Notes: generated by a model from the letters alone, not told the origin. 64,000 nt of DNA from Clostridia bacterium (GCA_017501255.1 JAFVXE010000052.1:124001-188000), one strand, 5' to 3'; shown: positions 7,895 through 17,844, counted from the stretch's first letter. Program-made: numbers and translations.

Positions 7895-8980
7895 TCAGCC
7901 CATCCAGGCTTCTTCCTCGATAGCGCCGCCCAGACAGATATCCCCCTGATAAAACACAACGCTCTGACCGGGAGTAATGGCCCGCTGCAGCTCATCGGAA
8001 GCAATCAGCAACTCATCCCCTTGGCGGGTAACGGTCACAGCCTGATCGGCCTGACGGTAGCGGAAGCGGGCAGTCAGTCGGATGCTCTCCCCCTCCTTCA
8101 TGGGCGGTTCATCAGCGATCCAGGTGGGCTGGCTGGCCCGGATGCGGTTGGCATACAGCCGGGGGCTGTCCTCTCCCTGGGAAACCACCAGCACATTGCG
8201 CTTCAAATCCTTCTCCACCACAAACCAGCTGCGGCCGTCTCCTCTGCCGCCAATACCAAGGCCACGGCGCTGGCCCAGTGTGTAGTACATCAATCCGATG
8301 TGCTCGCCCACCTTCTCCCCATCTTCCGTGCGCATATCGCCGGGCTGGGTGGGCAGATAATTCTGCAAAAACTGGCGGAAATTCCGCTCGCCGATAAAGC
8401 AGACGCCGGTGGAATCCTTCTTTTTGAAAACCGGCAGATGATTTTCCTCCGCAATGCGGCGCACTTCCTGCTTGGTCAGATGTCCCACCGGGAAAATCGC
8501 CTTTTCCAGCTGATGTTCCTTGAGCATATACAGGAAATAGCTCTGATCCTTATTGGGGTCATCGCCCTTGAGCAGCACTGTATGTCCATCCCGCACATCT
8601 TTGCGGACGAAATGACCGGTAGCCATATGGGCAGCCCCCAACTGCTGGGCGTAGTGCAGGAAGGACTTGAACTTGATCTCCCGGTTGCACAGCACATCCG
8701 GGTTGGGGGTGCGGCCTTTGCGGTATTCATCCAGAAAGTAAGAGAAAACCCTTTCCTCGTATTCCTTGGCAAAATTGACCCCGTAATAGGGAATACCGAT
8801 CACATCGCAGACCGCTTGCACATCCCGCCAGTCATCCACGGCAGTGCAGGCACCTTCCTGATTCTGTTCCTTCCAGTTGTTCATGAACACACCCACCACA
8901 TCGTAGCCCTGCTGCTTGAGCAGCAGCGCTGCAACGGAACTGTCCACACCGCCGGAAAGACCTACCACAATTCTCTCCAT
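7895..8980 (-). CDS. mnmA: tRNA 2-thiouridine(34) synthase MnmA
   Basis: The 361-residue enzyme installs the 2-thio group on wobble U34 of tRNA-Lys, Glu and Gln. It shows the PP-loop SGGVDSSVAALLL for ATP, the two catalytic cysteines in LCNREIKF and STGVCFIGERNF, and the C-terminal beta-barrel ending GQSVVFYQGDICLGGAIEE. The length is standard. The start is ATG 8978-8980, one base after the stop codon of the upstream HAD-tmk gene, so the two are translationally coupled. The sulfur donor (a cysteine desulfurase) is not in this window. Confidence 0.95.
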   Translation of the reverse strand: MERIVVGLSGGVDSSVAALLLKQQGYDVVGVFMNNWKEQNQEGACTAVDDWRDVQAVCDVIGIPYYGVNFAKEYEERVFSYFLDEYRKGRTPNPDVLCNREIKFKSFLHYAQQLGAAHMATGHFVRKDVRDGHTVLLKGDDPNKDQSYFLYMLKEHQLEKAIFPVGHLTKQEVRRIAEENHLPVFKKKDSTGVCFIGERNFRQFLQNYLPTQPGDMRTEDGEKVGEHIGLMYYTLGQRRGLGIGGRGDGRSWFVVEKDLKRNVLVVSQGEDSPRLYANRIRASQPTWIADEPPMKEGESIRLTARFRYRQADQAVTVTRQGDELLIASDELQRAITPGQSVVFYQGDICLGGAIEEEAWMG

Positions 8981-8981
8981 C

Positions 8982-10280
8982 TTATGCCTCCCACTGGGCA
9001 TCCGGTTCCAGACGGCCAAGCACCGCACTGAGCACATCGGCAGCGATACTGTCGATATCCCGCTCCGCATCCACGCTGATGAAACGCTTGCGGTTCTCTT
9101 TCATCAGGCGCTCATAGGCCTTCTGAGTACGCTCGAAGAAATCCAGATTCTCCATTTCCAGCCGATCCGGTGCAGAAGCATTGAGTCTGCGGCGAATAGC
9201 CGTCTTGTGATCAATCGCCAGATAGATGGTGGCATCGGGCATCATATCACCCACAGCAGGTGCGTTGATCTGCTGGATGGTTTCCACACCCAACTGCCGT
9301 CCACCGCCCTGATAGGCTACGGAGCTGTCTACAAAGCGGTCGCACAGAACCACACGGCCTTCCTCCACAGCGGGACGAATGCGCTGCTGCACGTGCTGCG
9401 CCCGGGAAGCCGCATACAGCAAAGCTTCCGTGGTGGGGCTCATCTCCATGTTTTCCGTATCCAGAATGATATTTCGGATATCCTCGCTGATTTGGCAGCC
9501 GCCGGGTTCCCGGGTGCGCAGAACAGAGAAGCCCAGCTGATACAGTTTTTTCTCCAACAGATCCATCTGGGTGGTCTTGCCACTGCCATCCAGCCCTTCC
9601 ATGCTCAGGAAAAAGCCACGGGGAATCTCTGCGCCGGGGCACAGCAGCGCCCGCAGGGATTCCGTATCCGGCACGATATGATCCGCACCCGCATCCTGCA
9701 ATTCTTCCTCGGAACCGCAGCCGTAGCTGACGCCCACGCTCTCGATGCCAGCGCCCTTGGCACCGTTCACATCAAAGCAGCGGTCGCCTACCATGGCGGC
9801 ACAGCGGTACTTCTCCGGCAAAGCCCGGCGGATCAGTTCCGGCTTGCCCAGCTTGGCATTGGAATCATTCTCGCCGATGATGGCATCAAAATAGTGGCTC
9901 ATGCCAAAATGGTCCATCACCCGGCGGGCAATGAAGCGATCCTTGCTGGTGGCCAGTCCCACGTGAACGCCGCCCTCCCGCAGCATCTTCAGAATGCTGC
10001 GGATATGGGGATAGATCTGGTAGCGGTACATTCCTTCCTCGGCAAAATGTTTCTTGTACAGATCCACCGCCTCATCCAGCCGTTCCTCGGGGATATGCAG
10101 CAGATTGCGGAAGGAATCCAGCAGCGGCGGGCCCACCACCTGCCGAAGATCCGCATCCGCCGGAATGGGCAGTCCCATATCCTCCATTGCGCTCTCCACC
10201 GAACTGACAATACCCTCTTCTGCATCAAACAGGGTACCATCCAGATCAAAAACAACAGCATCGTAGGGGAACTGATTCAT
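8982..10280 (-). CDS. tmk: HAD phosphatase - thymidylate kinase fusion protein
   Basis: One continuous 432-residue frame joins two enzymes. Residues 1-210 are a HAD hydrolase of the phosphoglycolate/pyrophosphatase type: FDLDGTL (D12, D14), a cap helix region, K146 in LGKPELI and GDRCFD (165-170). Residues 222-432 are a dTMP kinase: P-loop GLDGSGKTT (229-237), REPGG, CDRFVDSSVAYQGGGR and the LID region. The junction (GAEIPRGFFLSMEGLDG) has no stop or internal ribosome binding site. The dTMP kinase is essential for dTTP synthesis; the HAD half could act on a nucleotide or pyrophosphate. The HAD substrate is unknown. It has its own promoter and is coupled to mnmA. Confidence 0.92.
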   Translation of the reverse strand: MNQFPYDAVVFDLDGTLFDAEEGIVSSVESAMEDMGLPIPADADLRQVVGPPLLDSFRNLLHIPEERLDEAVDLYKKHFAEEGMYRYQIYPHIRSILKMLREGGVHVGLATSKDRFIARRVMDHFGMSHYFDAIIGENDSNAKLGKPELIRRALPEKYRCAAMVGDRCFDVNGAKGAGIESVGVSYGCGSEEELQDAGADHIVPDTESLRALLCPGAEIPRGFFLSMEGLDGSGKTTQMDLLEKKLYQLGFSVLRTREPGGCQISEDIRNIILDTENMEMSPTTEALLYAASRAQHVQQRIRPAVEEGRVVLCDRFVDSSVAYQGGGRQLGVETIQQINAPAVGDMMPDATIYLAIDHKTAIRRRLNASAPDRLEMENLDFFERTQKAYERLMKENRKRFISVDAERDIDSIAADVLSAVLGRLEPDAQWEA

Positions 10281-10361
10281 GGATTCATACTCCTTTTCCC
10301 ACCTCAGGTGTGGGTCTTCCGTGTTTTTGCGGTCTGACTGAAAACAAAATCAGACCCTTCC

Positions 10362-10390
10362 AGTATACCCACCATTGCCTCCGGATGCAA
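10362..10390 (-). promoter_or_regulatory. Promoter of HAD-tmk/mnmA
   Basis: TTGCAT (10385-10390 on minus), 17-bp spacer, TATACT (10362-10367). The leader of about 75 nt contains a 7-bp hairpin GGTCTGA/TCAGACC at 10330-10356. Confidence 0.75.
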
Positions 10391-10438
10391 GTCTCTTGTG
10401 TTTTTTACAATTTATCCATAGGTTCTTTTGGCAAGCTA

Positions 10439-10447
10439 TGCTATAAT
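10439..10447 (+). promoter_or_regulatory. Extended -10 promoter of the secreted protein gene
   Basis: TGCTATAAT is a perfect extended -10 element; the -35 region (TAGGTT at 10419-10424) is poor, as is common for extended -10 promoters. It sits 30 bp before the start codon. Confidence 0.65.
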
Positions 10448-10476
10448 GGTAGCAACCAATCAAAGGAGGGGTCGCC

Positions 10477-11022
10477 ATGCGTATCCAAAAGCTGATTTCC
10501 CTGCTGCTGTGCCTTGTATTCTGTGTTGCCGCCTGCAATGCCGCCGCTGTGGAGTACAATGCCGGCAACGTGTTTACCATCACCTACGATGAAAACGCCT
10601 ACGCTTTTGACAATACCACCTATCTGGAGGAAAACACCAACGACTACATCTGGATGTTCATGCTCTACCAGCTGGAGAAGGATGTTGTGGTGGACGTTTC
10701 CATGGAATTGGTGCCGGAGTTTGTCGAACTGTCCCTGCTGTCCGCCACTGCCGAGGAGCGCAGCGCCTATGTGAACGCCACGCTGGATTCCTTCTCCGAT
10801 GCGGGCATCAAGCTGGTGGATACCATCACCGTCAGCGATTTGAGCATCCCCTTCTATGTATATGCCCTGGAAGATGAAAACGGCGGCTACCTGACCGCCG
10901 AAACCATCGTCAATGGCTGGGCCATCAATTTCTCCACCTATCATATGGATACCGCCGATGCGGATGACACCCTGCTGAATGTACTGGAAGAAATCGTGAC
11001 CAGTTTCGTGCCTGTTACCTGA
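10477..11022 (+). CDS. Small secreted protein of unknown function
   Basis: The 181-residue product has a clear signal peptide (MRIQKLISLLLCLVFCVAACNAAA) and a mature acidic domain of about 155 residues with alternating strand-like segments and no recognised motif. VAAC could be a lipobox (V-A-A-C), so it may be a lipoprotein. AAAGGAGG precedes the ATG, and the gene has its own promoter and terminator, so it is monocistronic. I do not recognise the family; the layout (EYNAGNVFTITYDENAYAFDN, then a C-terminal VLEEIVTSF) resembles small extracellular proteins of clostridia that measure or bind something outside the cell, but no function can be given. Confidence 0.75.
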   Translation: MRIQKLISLLLCLVFCVAACNAAAVEYNAGNVFTITYDENAYAFDNTTYLEENTNDYIWMFMLYQLEKDVVVDVSMELVPEFVELSLLSATAEERSAYVNATLDSFSDAGIKLVDTITVSDLSIPFYVYALEDENGGYLTAETIVNGWAINFSTYHMDTADADDTLLNVLEEIVTSFVPVT

Positions 11023-11046
11023 TGATGGATTCTGAAAACTGCACAA

Positions 11047-11089
11047 ACGCCCGCCGGAAGTTTGTTCTTCCGGCGGGCGTTATTTGATT
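11047..11089. terminator. Strong bidirectional terminator
   Basis: A 14-bp perfect stem (ACGCCCGCCGGAAG / CTTCCGGCGGGCGT) with a 6-nt loop is followed by TATTTGATT. It separates the secreted protein gene from the convergent DUF436 gene. Confidence 0.88.
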
Positions 11090-11091
11090 CA

Positions 11092-11649
11092 TCAACCCGG
11101 ATACTGGGCCCGGCTGCCGCCAATGAAGGGCAACCGGCTGTAGGCCATGGTCACATGAGCCTGACCCACCTCGGGGGCCTGTCCATTCATGCGCAGCGGC
11201 ACCGCCACGGGACGGATGTGCATTCCCACCAGCGTATCGCCGATATCGATAGCGGCATCCGCCTGAATATAGTCCGCAACCGCCGGCTGTTCAAAGCGCT
11301 GCCATGCAGCCGCACCGGCGCTGCCGCCAGCCTTGGGCACAGGCATCACGTTCACCTGACGGAGGCGCAGGCAATCCAGCGTTTCCTGCTCCATCACCAG
11401 CGCACGGTTGAGATGCTCGCAGCACTGGAACACAGGGCGCAGACCCAATGCCTTGCAGGTTTCAATCATGGTTTCGGCAATGGCGTCGCCCAACTCTGGC
11501 ACGCTGTTTTTGCCAATCAGGCCGCCAGCCACCTCGCTGGTGGAGCAGCCCAGCACCACCGTTGCGCCTTTCTTCAGTTTGGCCTCCCTGGCCAGATATT
11601 CAATGCACTGGCGCAGCTGCGCCCCAATGCTTTCATATTCCGGTTTCAT
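11092..11649 (-). CDS. DUF436/UPF0340 (YwlG-like) family protein
   Basis: The 185-residue sequence matches the UPF0340 family: GATVVLGCSTSEVAGGLIGKNS, then CCEHLNRALVMEQETL and the C-terminal AAIDIGDTLVGMHIRPVAVPLR. The family is widespread in Firmicutes, has a thiolase/deacetylase-like fold in structures and no agreed biochemical role. AGGAGG precedes the ATG. It is the last gene of the long plsX-smc-ftsY run, 15 bp after the TrmH gene, and is followed by a strong terminator. Family membership is well supported by the whole length; its function remains unassigned. Confidence 0.88.
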   Translation of the reverse strand: MKPEYESIGAQLRQCIEYLAREAKLKKGATVVLGCSTSEVAGGLIGKNSVPELGDAIAETMIETCKALGLRPVFQCCEHLNRALVMEQETLDCLRLRQVNVMPVPKAGGSAGAAAWQRFEQPAVADYIQADAAIDIGDTLVGMHIRPVAVPLRMNGQAPEVGQAHVTMAYSRLPFIGGSRAQYPG

Positions 11650-11664
11650 GGTTCATCCTCCTGC

Positions 11665-12390
11665 TTATTCAGCGGCGTGAACAAAAGCATATGCGCCAAT
11701 GCCCACCGCAATGGAAAGGTTCAGAGAGTCGATTTCGTTGGAATGGGGAATGCGCACCGCCTGCCCCATCTGGGCAAACTCCGGCGGCAGACCGCTGCCT
11801 TCGTTGCCAAACACCAGCGCATAGGGCTTGTGTATCTGCCGGGTGGCCTCCTCCAGCATCACCGACCCATCCAGCATGAATGGGTACAGGGTGTGGTTGG
11901 GGTATTCCTGGCGGTAGCTTTCAAAGCTGTCATACTGTTTTACCCGCAGGCTGAACAATGCGCCCATGGTAGCGCGCACCACCCGGGGATCAAAGGGATC
12001 GGCAGCGGGACGGATAATGGCGATATCCTTGATGCCAAGCCCCAGCAGCGTGCGCTGGATGGTGCCCAGATTGCCCTCATCCATGGGATGATGCAGCACC
12101 ACATGGGGGCCGTTCGCCTCCAATTGAGCCTGCCACTTTTCAAACACCACGGCAGCAAAGCAGTTATCCTTGCCGCTGATGCGCCGGAGCGCCTTATCGG
12201 CAATCTCTTCCCGGACACCGTGTTCCCGGCAGATCTGGCGCAGTTTTTCCACGCCCTCGCCCTGTGCCCGCTCGCTGAGAAGCAGCCGCATGGCCTTTTC
12301 CGGTTTCACCCGCATCAATTCCAGCGAGGGAAATACGCCCGGGGTATAGCTGTATTCCAGCTCTGCGCTGTATCCTTTCAGGGATGGCAT
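11665..12390 (-). CDS. TrmH/SpoU family RNA 2'-O-methyltransferase
   Basis: The C-terminal 150 residues hold the SPOUT knot motifs: DEGNLGTIQRTLLGLG (motif 1), LVFGNEGSGLPPE (motif 2) and IPHSNEIDSLNLSIAVGI (motif 3), which form the S-adenosylmethionine site and the 2'-O-methylation centre. About 85 N-terminal residues form a small substrate-binding region unlike the L30e-like one of RlmB. At 241 residues it is a standard length for tRNA/rRNA (guanosine-2'-O) methyltransferases. The target nucleotide cannot be told. It lies between DUF975 and DUF436 genes with 12-15 bp gaps and is co-transcribed. Confidence 0.9.
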   Translation of the reverse strand: MPSLKGYSAELEYSYTPGVFPSLELMRVKPEKAMRLLLSERAQGEGVEKLRQICREHGVREEIADKALRRISGKDNCFAAVVFEKWQAQLEANGPHVVLHHPMDEGNLGTIQRTLLGLGIKDIAIIRPAADPFDPRVVRATMGALFSLRVKQYDSFESYRQEYPNHTLYPFMLDGSVMLEEATRQIHKPYALVFGNEGSGLPPEFAQMGQAVRIPHSNEIDSLNLSIAVGIGAYAFVHAAE

Positions 12391-12402
12391 CTCATTCCCT
12401 CC

Positions 12403-13317
12403 TCAGTCCAGTGTGTCCTCATCATCATTCAGCGTCCATTTGGATTCTTCATCCGCATTCATGGTTCCGTCATCCTGCTGTGCCTGCGCCTGCTTCTGCA
12501 ATTCCTGCTCCGCCTGCGCCTTCATGCGGTCAATGCTCTCCTGATCCATGCCCATCTGTTCAAAATGACCGAACATCTCATCATAGGCACGGCGCACACC
12601 GCCGTTTTCGCTGTTGACACAATAGAAATTGGCCAGAGAAGCATTCTGGTAAGCGGCGATCCATACCTGAAACGCCAGCCCAACCACCGTGCCGATCACA
12701 TAGTTCACTTCACACAGATAGGTTTGCAGCAGCGTGGCCAACAGCGTCCAGCCAAGGAAGCTGACCACCAGCGAAAGATAGTTCATCTTTTTGCCTTCCA
12801 TGGCAGTCTTGCTGCGCTGGATGGCTTCCCCGGCGGTGATCTCCGGGTTTTCCGCCAGATAATAGGGCGCCTGACTGTAGCGGATGGCAGCGATGATTCC
12901 CGGGATGAACAGAAGCAGCGACCAGAGGAAAATCTGCACGACCATGCGCACAAACAGCCACAGAGCCTTGAAAAACAGGTTCAGCCGGCTGAAAAGACCC
13001 ATGAAACCCAGGTCGTTGCCACGGTTCAGCTGAACAAAATAATGGTTGCAGCCCATAGCCAGCACCGGCGAGAGCACCAGTGCTGCCAGAGAAACCGCCA
13101 AAAGAATGACCAGATTGCTCTGAGGCACCTGCAAAAGCGCCTGTGCATAGGCTTCCATGGACAGATAGTCCAATTGGTTGGGCAGAAGCACCAGCTGCAA
13201 CACCTGCAGCAGCGTAGTCATCACGCCGGAGAAAAACGCCACCAACATGGCGGTCTGCCAGTTGCCTTTCAGGGCAATCTTGGCTTTTCCCTTGTAGTAA
13301 AAAGAACCAAGCATCAT
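12403..13317 (-). CDS. DUF975 family integral membrane protein
   Basis: The 304-residue protein carries the DUF975 signature in the segment [16 protein letters not shown] and the following [18 protein letters not shown], after which comes a FLGW-type membrane helix. About five to six membrane segments are visible. The C-terminal 55 residues are acidic and Gln/Glu-rich ([19 protein letters not shown]) and probably cytoplasmic. GGAGG lies 8 nt before the ATG. The family is common in Firmicutes and of unknown function, sometimes proposed to act in membrane homeostasis. It follows ftsY by 21 bp in the same operon, which suggests a membrane-biogenesis link, but this is inference. Confidence 0.87.
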   Translation of the reverse strand: MMLGSFYYKGKAKIALKGNWQTAMLVAFFSGVMTTLLQVLQLVLLPNQLDYLSMEAYAQALLQVPQSNLVILLAVSLAALVLSPVLAMGCNHYFVQLNRGNDLGFMGLFSRLNLFFKALWLFVRMVVQIFLWSLLLFIPGIIAAIRYSQAPYYLAENPEITAGEAIQRSKTAMEGKKMNYLSLVVSFLGWTLLATLLQTYLCEVNYVIGTVVGLAFQVWIAAYQNASLANFYCVNSENGGVRRAYDEMFGHFEQMGMDQESIDRMKAQAEQELQKQAQAQQDDGTMNADEESKWTLNDDEDTLD

Positions 13318-13338
13318 TTCGGTAACCTCCGGCGCTGC

Positions 13339-14250
13339 TTACTCAAACAGCGCATCCACAAATTCCTTGGCGTCAAAGGACTGCAGGTCCTCGATGCCTT
13401 CGCCCACGCCCACATACATTACCGGCACCTGCAATTCCCGCACAATGCCGAAGGCGATGCCGCCCTTGGCCGTGCCATCCAGCTTGGTGAGCACAATGCC
13501 GTTGATACCGGCAGCTTCCCGGAAAGCACGGGCCTGCTGCAAACCGTTCTGACCAGTGGTGGCATCCACCACCAACAGGCAGCGCACCGCAGCTTCGGGA
13601 TACTCCCGGTCGATGACCCGGCGCATCTTTTCCATTTCTTCCATCAGGTTCTTCTTGTTGTGCAGGCGGCCTGCGGTATCCACGATCAGCAGGTCGGCCT
13701 TCTGGGCCTTGGCAGCCTGTACGCCGTCAAACACAACACCGGAAGGATCTGCGCCCTCCTTGTGCTTAACGATGGGGCAGCGGGCACGCTCCGCCCACAC
13801 AGTCAGCTGTTCCGCAGCAGCGGCACGGAAGGTATCGGCTGCACAGAGAATAATGGTGCGGCCCAGTCCCTGAAAACGAAGGGACAGTTTGCCAATGGTG
13901 GTGGTCTTACCAACGCCGTTCACGCCCACCACCAGCGTCACCATGGGCCAGCGCAGGGGTTCCTTGGGCACATCCAGCATACGCACAAGGATGCCTTTGA
14001 GTTCTTCCTTGGCCTGCAAACCGTTTTTCAGCTTCTTCTCCGCAACTGCCTTGCGCAGCGCTGCAATGGCTTCCTCGGCGCAGGTGGCGCCCATGTCGCT
14101 CATAATCAGCGCATCCATGAACTCCTCATACAGCTCCTCATCAATGCTGCGATCCTCGCTGGCAGCATCGTCCAATACCTGCGCCATCTGCTGGCGGCTT
14201 TTGAAAAGGCCGTCCTTCAGGCGGGAAAACAGGGTTTTCTTTTCAGTCAT
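13339..14250 (-). CDS. ftsY: Signal recognition particle receptor FtsY
   Basis: The 303-residue protein is an SRP GTPase of NG domain architecture: an N-domain helical bundle, then G1 [14 protein letters not shown], the [11 protein letters not shown] insertion-box region, G3 DTAGRL, G4 [10 protein letters not shown] and the closing [22 protein letters not shown]. The acidic A domain of the E. coli protein is absent, as is usual in Firmicutes. FtsY receives the SRP-ribosome complex at the membrane and hands it to SecYEG. It lies 15 bp downstream of smc, the conserved smc-ftsY pairing. GGGAGG precedes the ATG. Confidence 0.97.
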   Translation of the reverse strand: MTEKKTLFSRLKDGLFKSRQQMAQVLDDAASEDRSIDEELYEEFMDALIMSDMGATCAEEAIAALRKAVAEKKLKNGLQAKEELKGILVRMLDVPKEPLRWPMVTLVVGVNGVGKTTTIGKLSLRFQGLGRTIILCAADTFRAAAAEQLTVWAERARCPIVKHKEGADPSGVVFDGVQAAKAQKADLLIVDTAGRLHNKKNLMEEMEKMRRVIDREYPEAAVRCLLVVDATTGQNGLQQARAFREAAGINGIVLTKLDGTAKGGIAFGIVRELQVPVMYVGVGEGIEDLQSFDAKEFVDALFE

Positions 14251-14265
14251 GGGGTCATACCTCCC

Positions 14266-17200
14266 TTACTCATAATCGGTCAGGTTTACGCTGACCATGC
14301 TGCTGACGCCCCTTTCCTCCATGGCAACGCCAAAGAGGGTGTCGCAGCGTTCCATGGTACCCTTACGGTGGGTGACCACCACAAACTGGGTATCACGGCT
14401 GAATTCCTTCAAATAATCCGCAAAATAACTGATGTTGGCATCATCCAGCGCAGCCTCAATCTCATCCAGAATACAGAACGGGGTGGGCTTGAGCTTGAGC
14501 ATGGCGAACAGAATGGCAATAGCCGTCAGCGCACGCTCGCCGCCGGAAAACAGGCTCAGAATCTGCCGTTTCTTTCCCGGGGGCTGCACGATGATTTCGA
14601 TGCCGCAATCCAGCGGATGCTCCGGGTCTGCCAATGAGATCTCGCCCTTGCCGCCACCGAACAGCCGCACAAAGGTTTCGGAGAAATACCCCTGCAAGAG
14701 CCCGAATTGCTGCACAAACACCGTTTCCATCTGGCCCAGCAGCTGTGCGATCAATTCCTTCAAATCCCGCTGTGCCTTTTCCAGATCGTGCTTCTGGTCA
14801 TTGAGCTGGGTGTAGCGCTGGTTCATCTGGGCGTATTCCTCGATGGCGCTCACGTTCACAGGGCCCATCCCCCGGATGCGCTCCCGGATATTCTGGGCCT
14901 CGCCCTCGGCTTCGCTTTCCTTGAAGGGCTTTTCCGGCTGGGGGTAGCTCATCAGCTGCTCCATAGCGCCTGCATAGCTGAGCTCGTAGGTATCCCACAA
15001 GCGTTCGCAAATCATGGACACATCGTTTTTCATGCGCCCCAGCGCCATTTCCTGCCGGTGCATCCGTTCGGTTTCCCTGGCAGTGACCTGCTGGGCAGCG
15101 TCGATCTCGTTCTGGATTTCCTTCAGAGCCTGCTGGCACTCATCCCGCAGACCTTCGGTTTCCTCCACATGGCGGCGGGCAGCCTCCACGCCCTCCTCTG
15201 CGGCTGTAATACGGCCCAGCATCTGCTCCTTGGCAGTCTGCGCCTTTTCCAGTTCCTGACGGGTGGTGATGCGCCGCTGCTGCACCTCAAACAAGGTCTT
15301 GCGGCACTCCACGCCATCCTTTTCCAGTCGGCTCCGGTCCCGCTGAATACGGTCGCAGTCATGCTGGGCATTCTGCAAGGTCAGCTTGGCATCGGTGAGG
15401 GCTTCCTGAGCGCTTTCCCGCTGGCGGCGGGCAGTATTCAGCCTGCCGGACAAATCCACGGTGATGGCGTTCAGTTCTTCCTCGCTGATATGATCCTGCG
15501 CCTCCAGCTGCCGGATACGCTCCAATTCCGCTTCGATCTCCGCAAGGCTCTCTTCCAGCTGGGCAATGGCTTCCTCCACCGCATGGCGGCGGTTCAGATG
15601 CGCCTCATGCTGCTCGGTGACTGTCTTGAGCCGTTCGGTATCACGCACCACGGCAATCTCCTGCTGATGCACATCCTGCTGGGCTGCCTCGCCTTTCTTT
15701 TTGGCTTCGGCACGCTGGGCTTCCCAGGCTGCAATCTGGTTGCCGCTGTCGGTCACCTTCTGATTGATCTGCTCAATCTGGGCAGCCAATTCCTTCATTT
15801 CCCGCTCACGGCCCAACAGATTCTGTGCCTTCTGCTGAATGCTGCCGCCGGTCATACTGCCGCCGGAGTGCATCACATCGCCGGTGAGGGTCACCAGCCG
15901 GAAGGCCTGTCCGCCAGCCCGCATAATGGCAATACCGCTGTCCAGATCACGGGCAACCACCGTGCGGCCCAGCAGGTTTTCCACAATGCCCCGGTATTTG
16001 GGGTCATACCCGCAAAGCTCGCTGGCAACGCCGATGCAGCCCTCCATGGTGAGCACCTTTCGCTCCTGCTGGCTCAAGGTGCGCCCACGCACCGTGCTGA
16101 TGGGCAAAAAAGTGGCACGGCCCATCCGGTTCTGGCGCAGGTATTCGATCAAAGCCTTGGCATCCTGCTCGGTTTCAGTAACGATATGCTGCATTCCGCC
16201 GCCCAGCGCCATATCCATGGCGGTTTCATATTCCTTGGGCACGCTGAGCAGCATGGCCACCACATCCACCACGCCGGTCATCTTCTGCTTGCGGGCGTAG
16301 GTGAGCGCATTCTTGACGGAATACTGATAGCCCTCGTAGCCGTCCTGCAATTCTTTCAGCGTACGCAGACGCATTTCCGCTGCACGGGCGTTCTGGGCAT
16401 CCTCCTGCATTTCCTTCTGCTTGCGCAGAATCTGTTCCAGCATCCGCTTAGGTGTTTCTTCCAGTTCCAGCGCAGTCTGTTTCAGTTCGTCCAGACGGGC
16501 TTTTTCGCCATTCAGCGCTTCCTGTGCCGCTGCAACCGCTTTGATAAGCTCCTCATCCTGCTGGGCTTCCGTTTCCATCTGCTGGATCAGGTCATCCCGA
16601 CGGGCGGCCATCTGCTGCTGCATGGCAGCATTGCGGGCCTGAGAGGTGCGCACATTCTGCAAACGGTTGGAACGTTCCATCATTCGGGTACGGTGGGCAT
16701 CCAGTTCCTCTTCCAGCTGCATGGCAGCCTGTGCGCTGTCCGTATGCCGCTTTTCCGCATCGTTCAGCGCTGTCTGCGCCATATCCAGCAGCTGCTGGGC
16801 CTCGGCCAGGCCGCCGTCGCTCTGGCTGACAGTGGCTTCAATCAGATGCAGGCGGTTTTTCAGCGAGGATTCTTCCTTATCCAGCCGCTCCAATGTCTCG
16901 TTGCCACGGAGCAGCTGGTTCTCCACGCCGGTTGCTTCTTCCCGCACATTGTGCAGGCTTTCGTTGGCTTTCAGCAGCGCTTCGTGGGCCTGACTGAGCA
17001 GGCGGTTCAATTCCTCCTGCCGATCCTCGCCCTGACTGCGCCGGTGAATGGCTTCTTCCAGCTGATTTTCCGCTTCCCGGAGGCCATCCTTCAACTTCAG
17101 CAGCGCCTGTTCCGCCTCGGATTCCTTCTGGTGCAGCCGGTCATAACGATAGATGAACAGCCGGATATCCAATTCCTTCAGGCTTTCGCTGAGGGCCAGA

Positions 17201-17844
17201 TATTCCCGTGCCACTTCCGCCTGTTTTTTCAGGGGAATCAGGTGGGTTTCCAGTTCATCCAGCACATCCAATACACGCACAAGGTTTTCGTCAGCGTGTT
17301 TCAGGCGGTGCTCCGCTTCCTCCTTGCGGGTACGGAAACGGTTGATACCAGCCGCTTCTTCAAAAACGATACGGCGATCCTCGCCACGCTGGCTGAGAAT
17401 CTCATCAATTCGTCCCTGACCGATGATGGAATAACCTTCCTTGCCAACGCCGGTATCCCGGAACAGTTCCACAATATCTTTCAGGCGGCAGGCCGAGCCG
17501 TTCATCTGATATTCGCTGTCACCGCTGCGGTATACCCGGCGGGTGATGCTCACTTCCTGATAATCCACCGGCAGCTGGTGATCGCTGTTATCAAAAACCA
17601 GCGTCACCTCGCAGTAGTTCATGGGCTTGCGCTTTTCGGTACCGTTGAAGATTACATCCTGCATACTGTTGCCGCGCAGGGTTTTGGCGCTTTGTTCGCC
17701 CAGCACCCAGCGCACCGCATCGCTGATGTTGCTCTTGCCGGAACCGTTAGGCCCCACAATGCCCGTTACATTCTGCGGAAAAACGATCTCCGTCCTTTTG
17801 GCAAAGGACTTGAATCCATAAATCTCCAGTTTGGTAAGGCGCAT
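14266..17844 (-). CDS. smc: Chromosome segregation ATPase SMC
   Basis: This 1192-residue protein has the full SMC plan: N-terminal Walker A GPNGSGKSNISDAVRW, a long coiled coil, a hinge (about residues 500-670, containing GYEGYQYSVKNAL and the glycine-rich DVMHSGGSMTGGS), the returning coiled coil, and the C-terminal signature LFSGGERALTAIAILF with Walker B FCILDEIEAALDD. With ScpA/ScpB it condenses and loads onto the chromosome near the origin. The start is ATG 17842-17844, 6 nt after AGGAGG; the GTG two codons earlier abuts the ribosome binding site. It sits between rnc and ftsY, as in many Firmicutes. Confidence 0.97.
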   Translation of the reverse strand: MRLTKLEIYGFKSFAKRTEIVFPQNVTGIVGPNGSGKSNISDAVRWVLGEQSAKTLRGNSMQDVIFNGTEKRKPMNYCEVTLVFDNSDHQLPVDYQEVSITRRVYRSGDSEYQMNGSACRLKDIVELFRDTGVGKEGYSIIGQGRIDEILSQRGEDRRIVFEEAAGINRFRTRKEEAEHRLKHADENLVRVLDVLDELETHLIPLKKQAEVAREYLALSESLKELDIRLFIYRYDRLHQKESEAEQALLKLKDGLREAENQLEEAIHRRSQGEDRQEELNRLLSQAHEALLKANESLHNVREEATGVENQLLRGNETLERLDKEESSLKNRLHLIEATVSQSDGGLAEAQQLLDMAQTALNDAEKRHTDSAQAAMQLEEELDAHRTRMMERSNRLQNVRTSQARNAAMQQQMAARRDDLIQQMETEAQQDEELIKAVAAAQEALNGEKARLDELKQTALELEETPKRMLEQILRKQKEMQEDAQNARAAEMRLRTLKELQDGYEGYQYSVKNALTYARKQKMTGVVDVVAMLLSVPKEYETAMDMALGGGMQHIVTETEQDAKALIEYLRQNRMGRATFLPISTVRGRTLSQQERKVLTMEGCIGVASELCGYDPKYRGIVENLLGRTVVARDLDSGIAIMRAGGQAFRLVTLTGDVMHSGGSMTGGSIQQKAQNLLGREREMKELAAQIEQINQKVTDSGNQIAAWEAQRAEAKKKGEAAQQDVHQQEIAVVRDTERLKTVTEQHEAHLNRRHAVEEAIAQLEESLAEIEAELERIRQLEAQDHISEEELNAITVDLSGRLNTARRQRESAQEALTDAKLTLQNAQHDCDRIQRDRSRLEKDGVECRKTLFEVQQRRITTRQELEKAQTAKEQMLGRITAAEEGVEAARRHVEETEGLRDECQQALKEIQNEIDAAQQVTARETERMHRQEMALGRMKNDVSMICERLWDTYELSYAGAMEQLMSYPQPEKPFKESEAEGEAQNIRERIRGMGPVNVSAIEEYAQMNQRYTQLNDQKHDLEKAQRDLKELIAQLLGQMETVFVQQFGLLQGYFSETFVRLFGGGKGEISLADPEHPLDCGIEIIVQPPGKKRQILSLFSGGERALTAIAILFAMLKLKPTPFCILDEIEAALDDANISYFADYLKEFSRDTQFVVVTHRKGTMERCDTLFGVAMEERGVSSMVSVNLTDYE

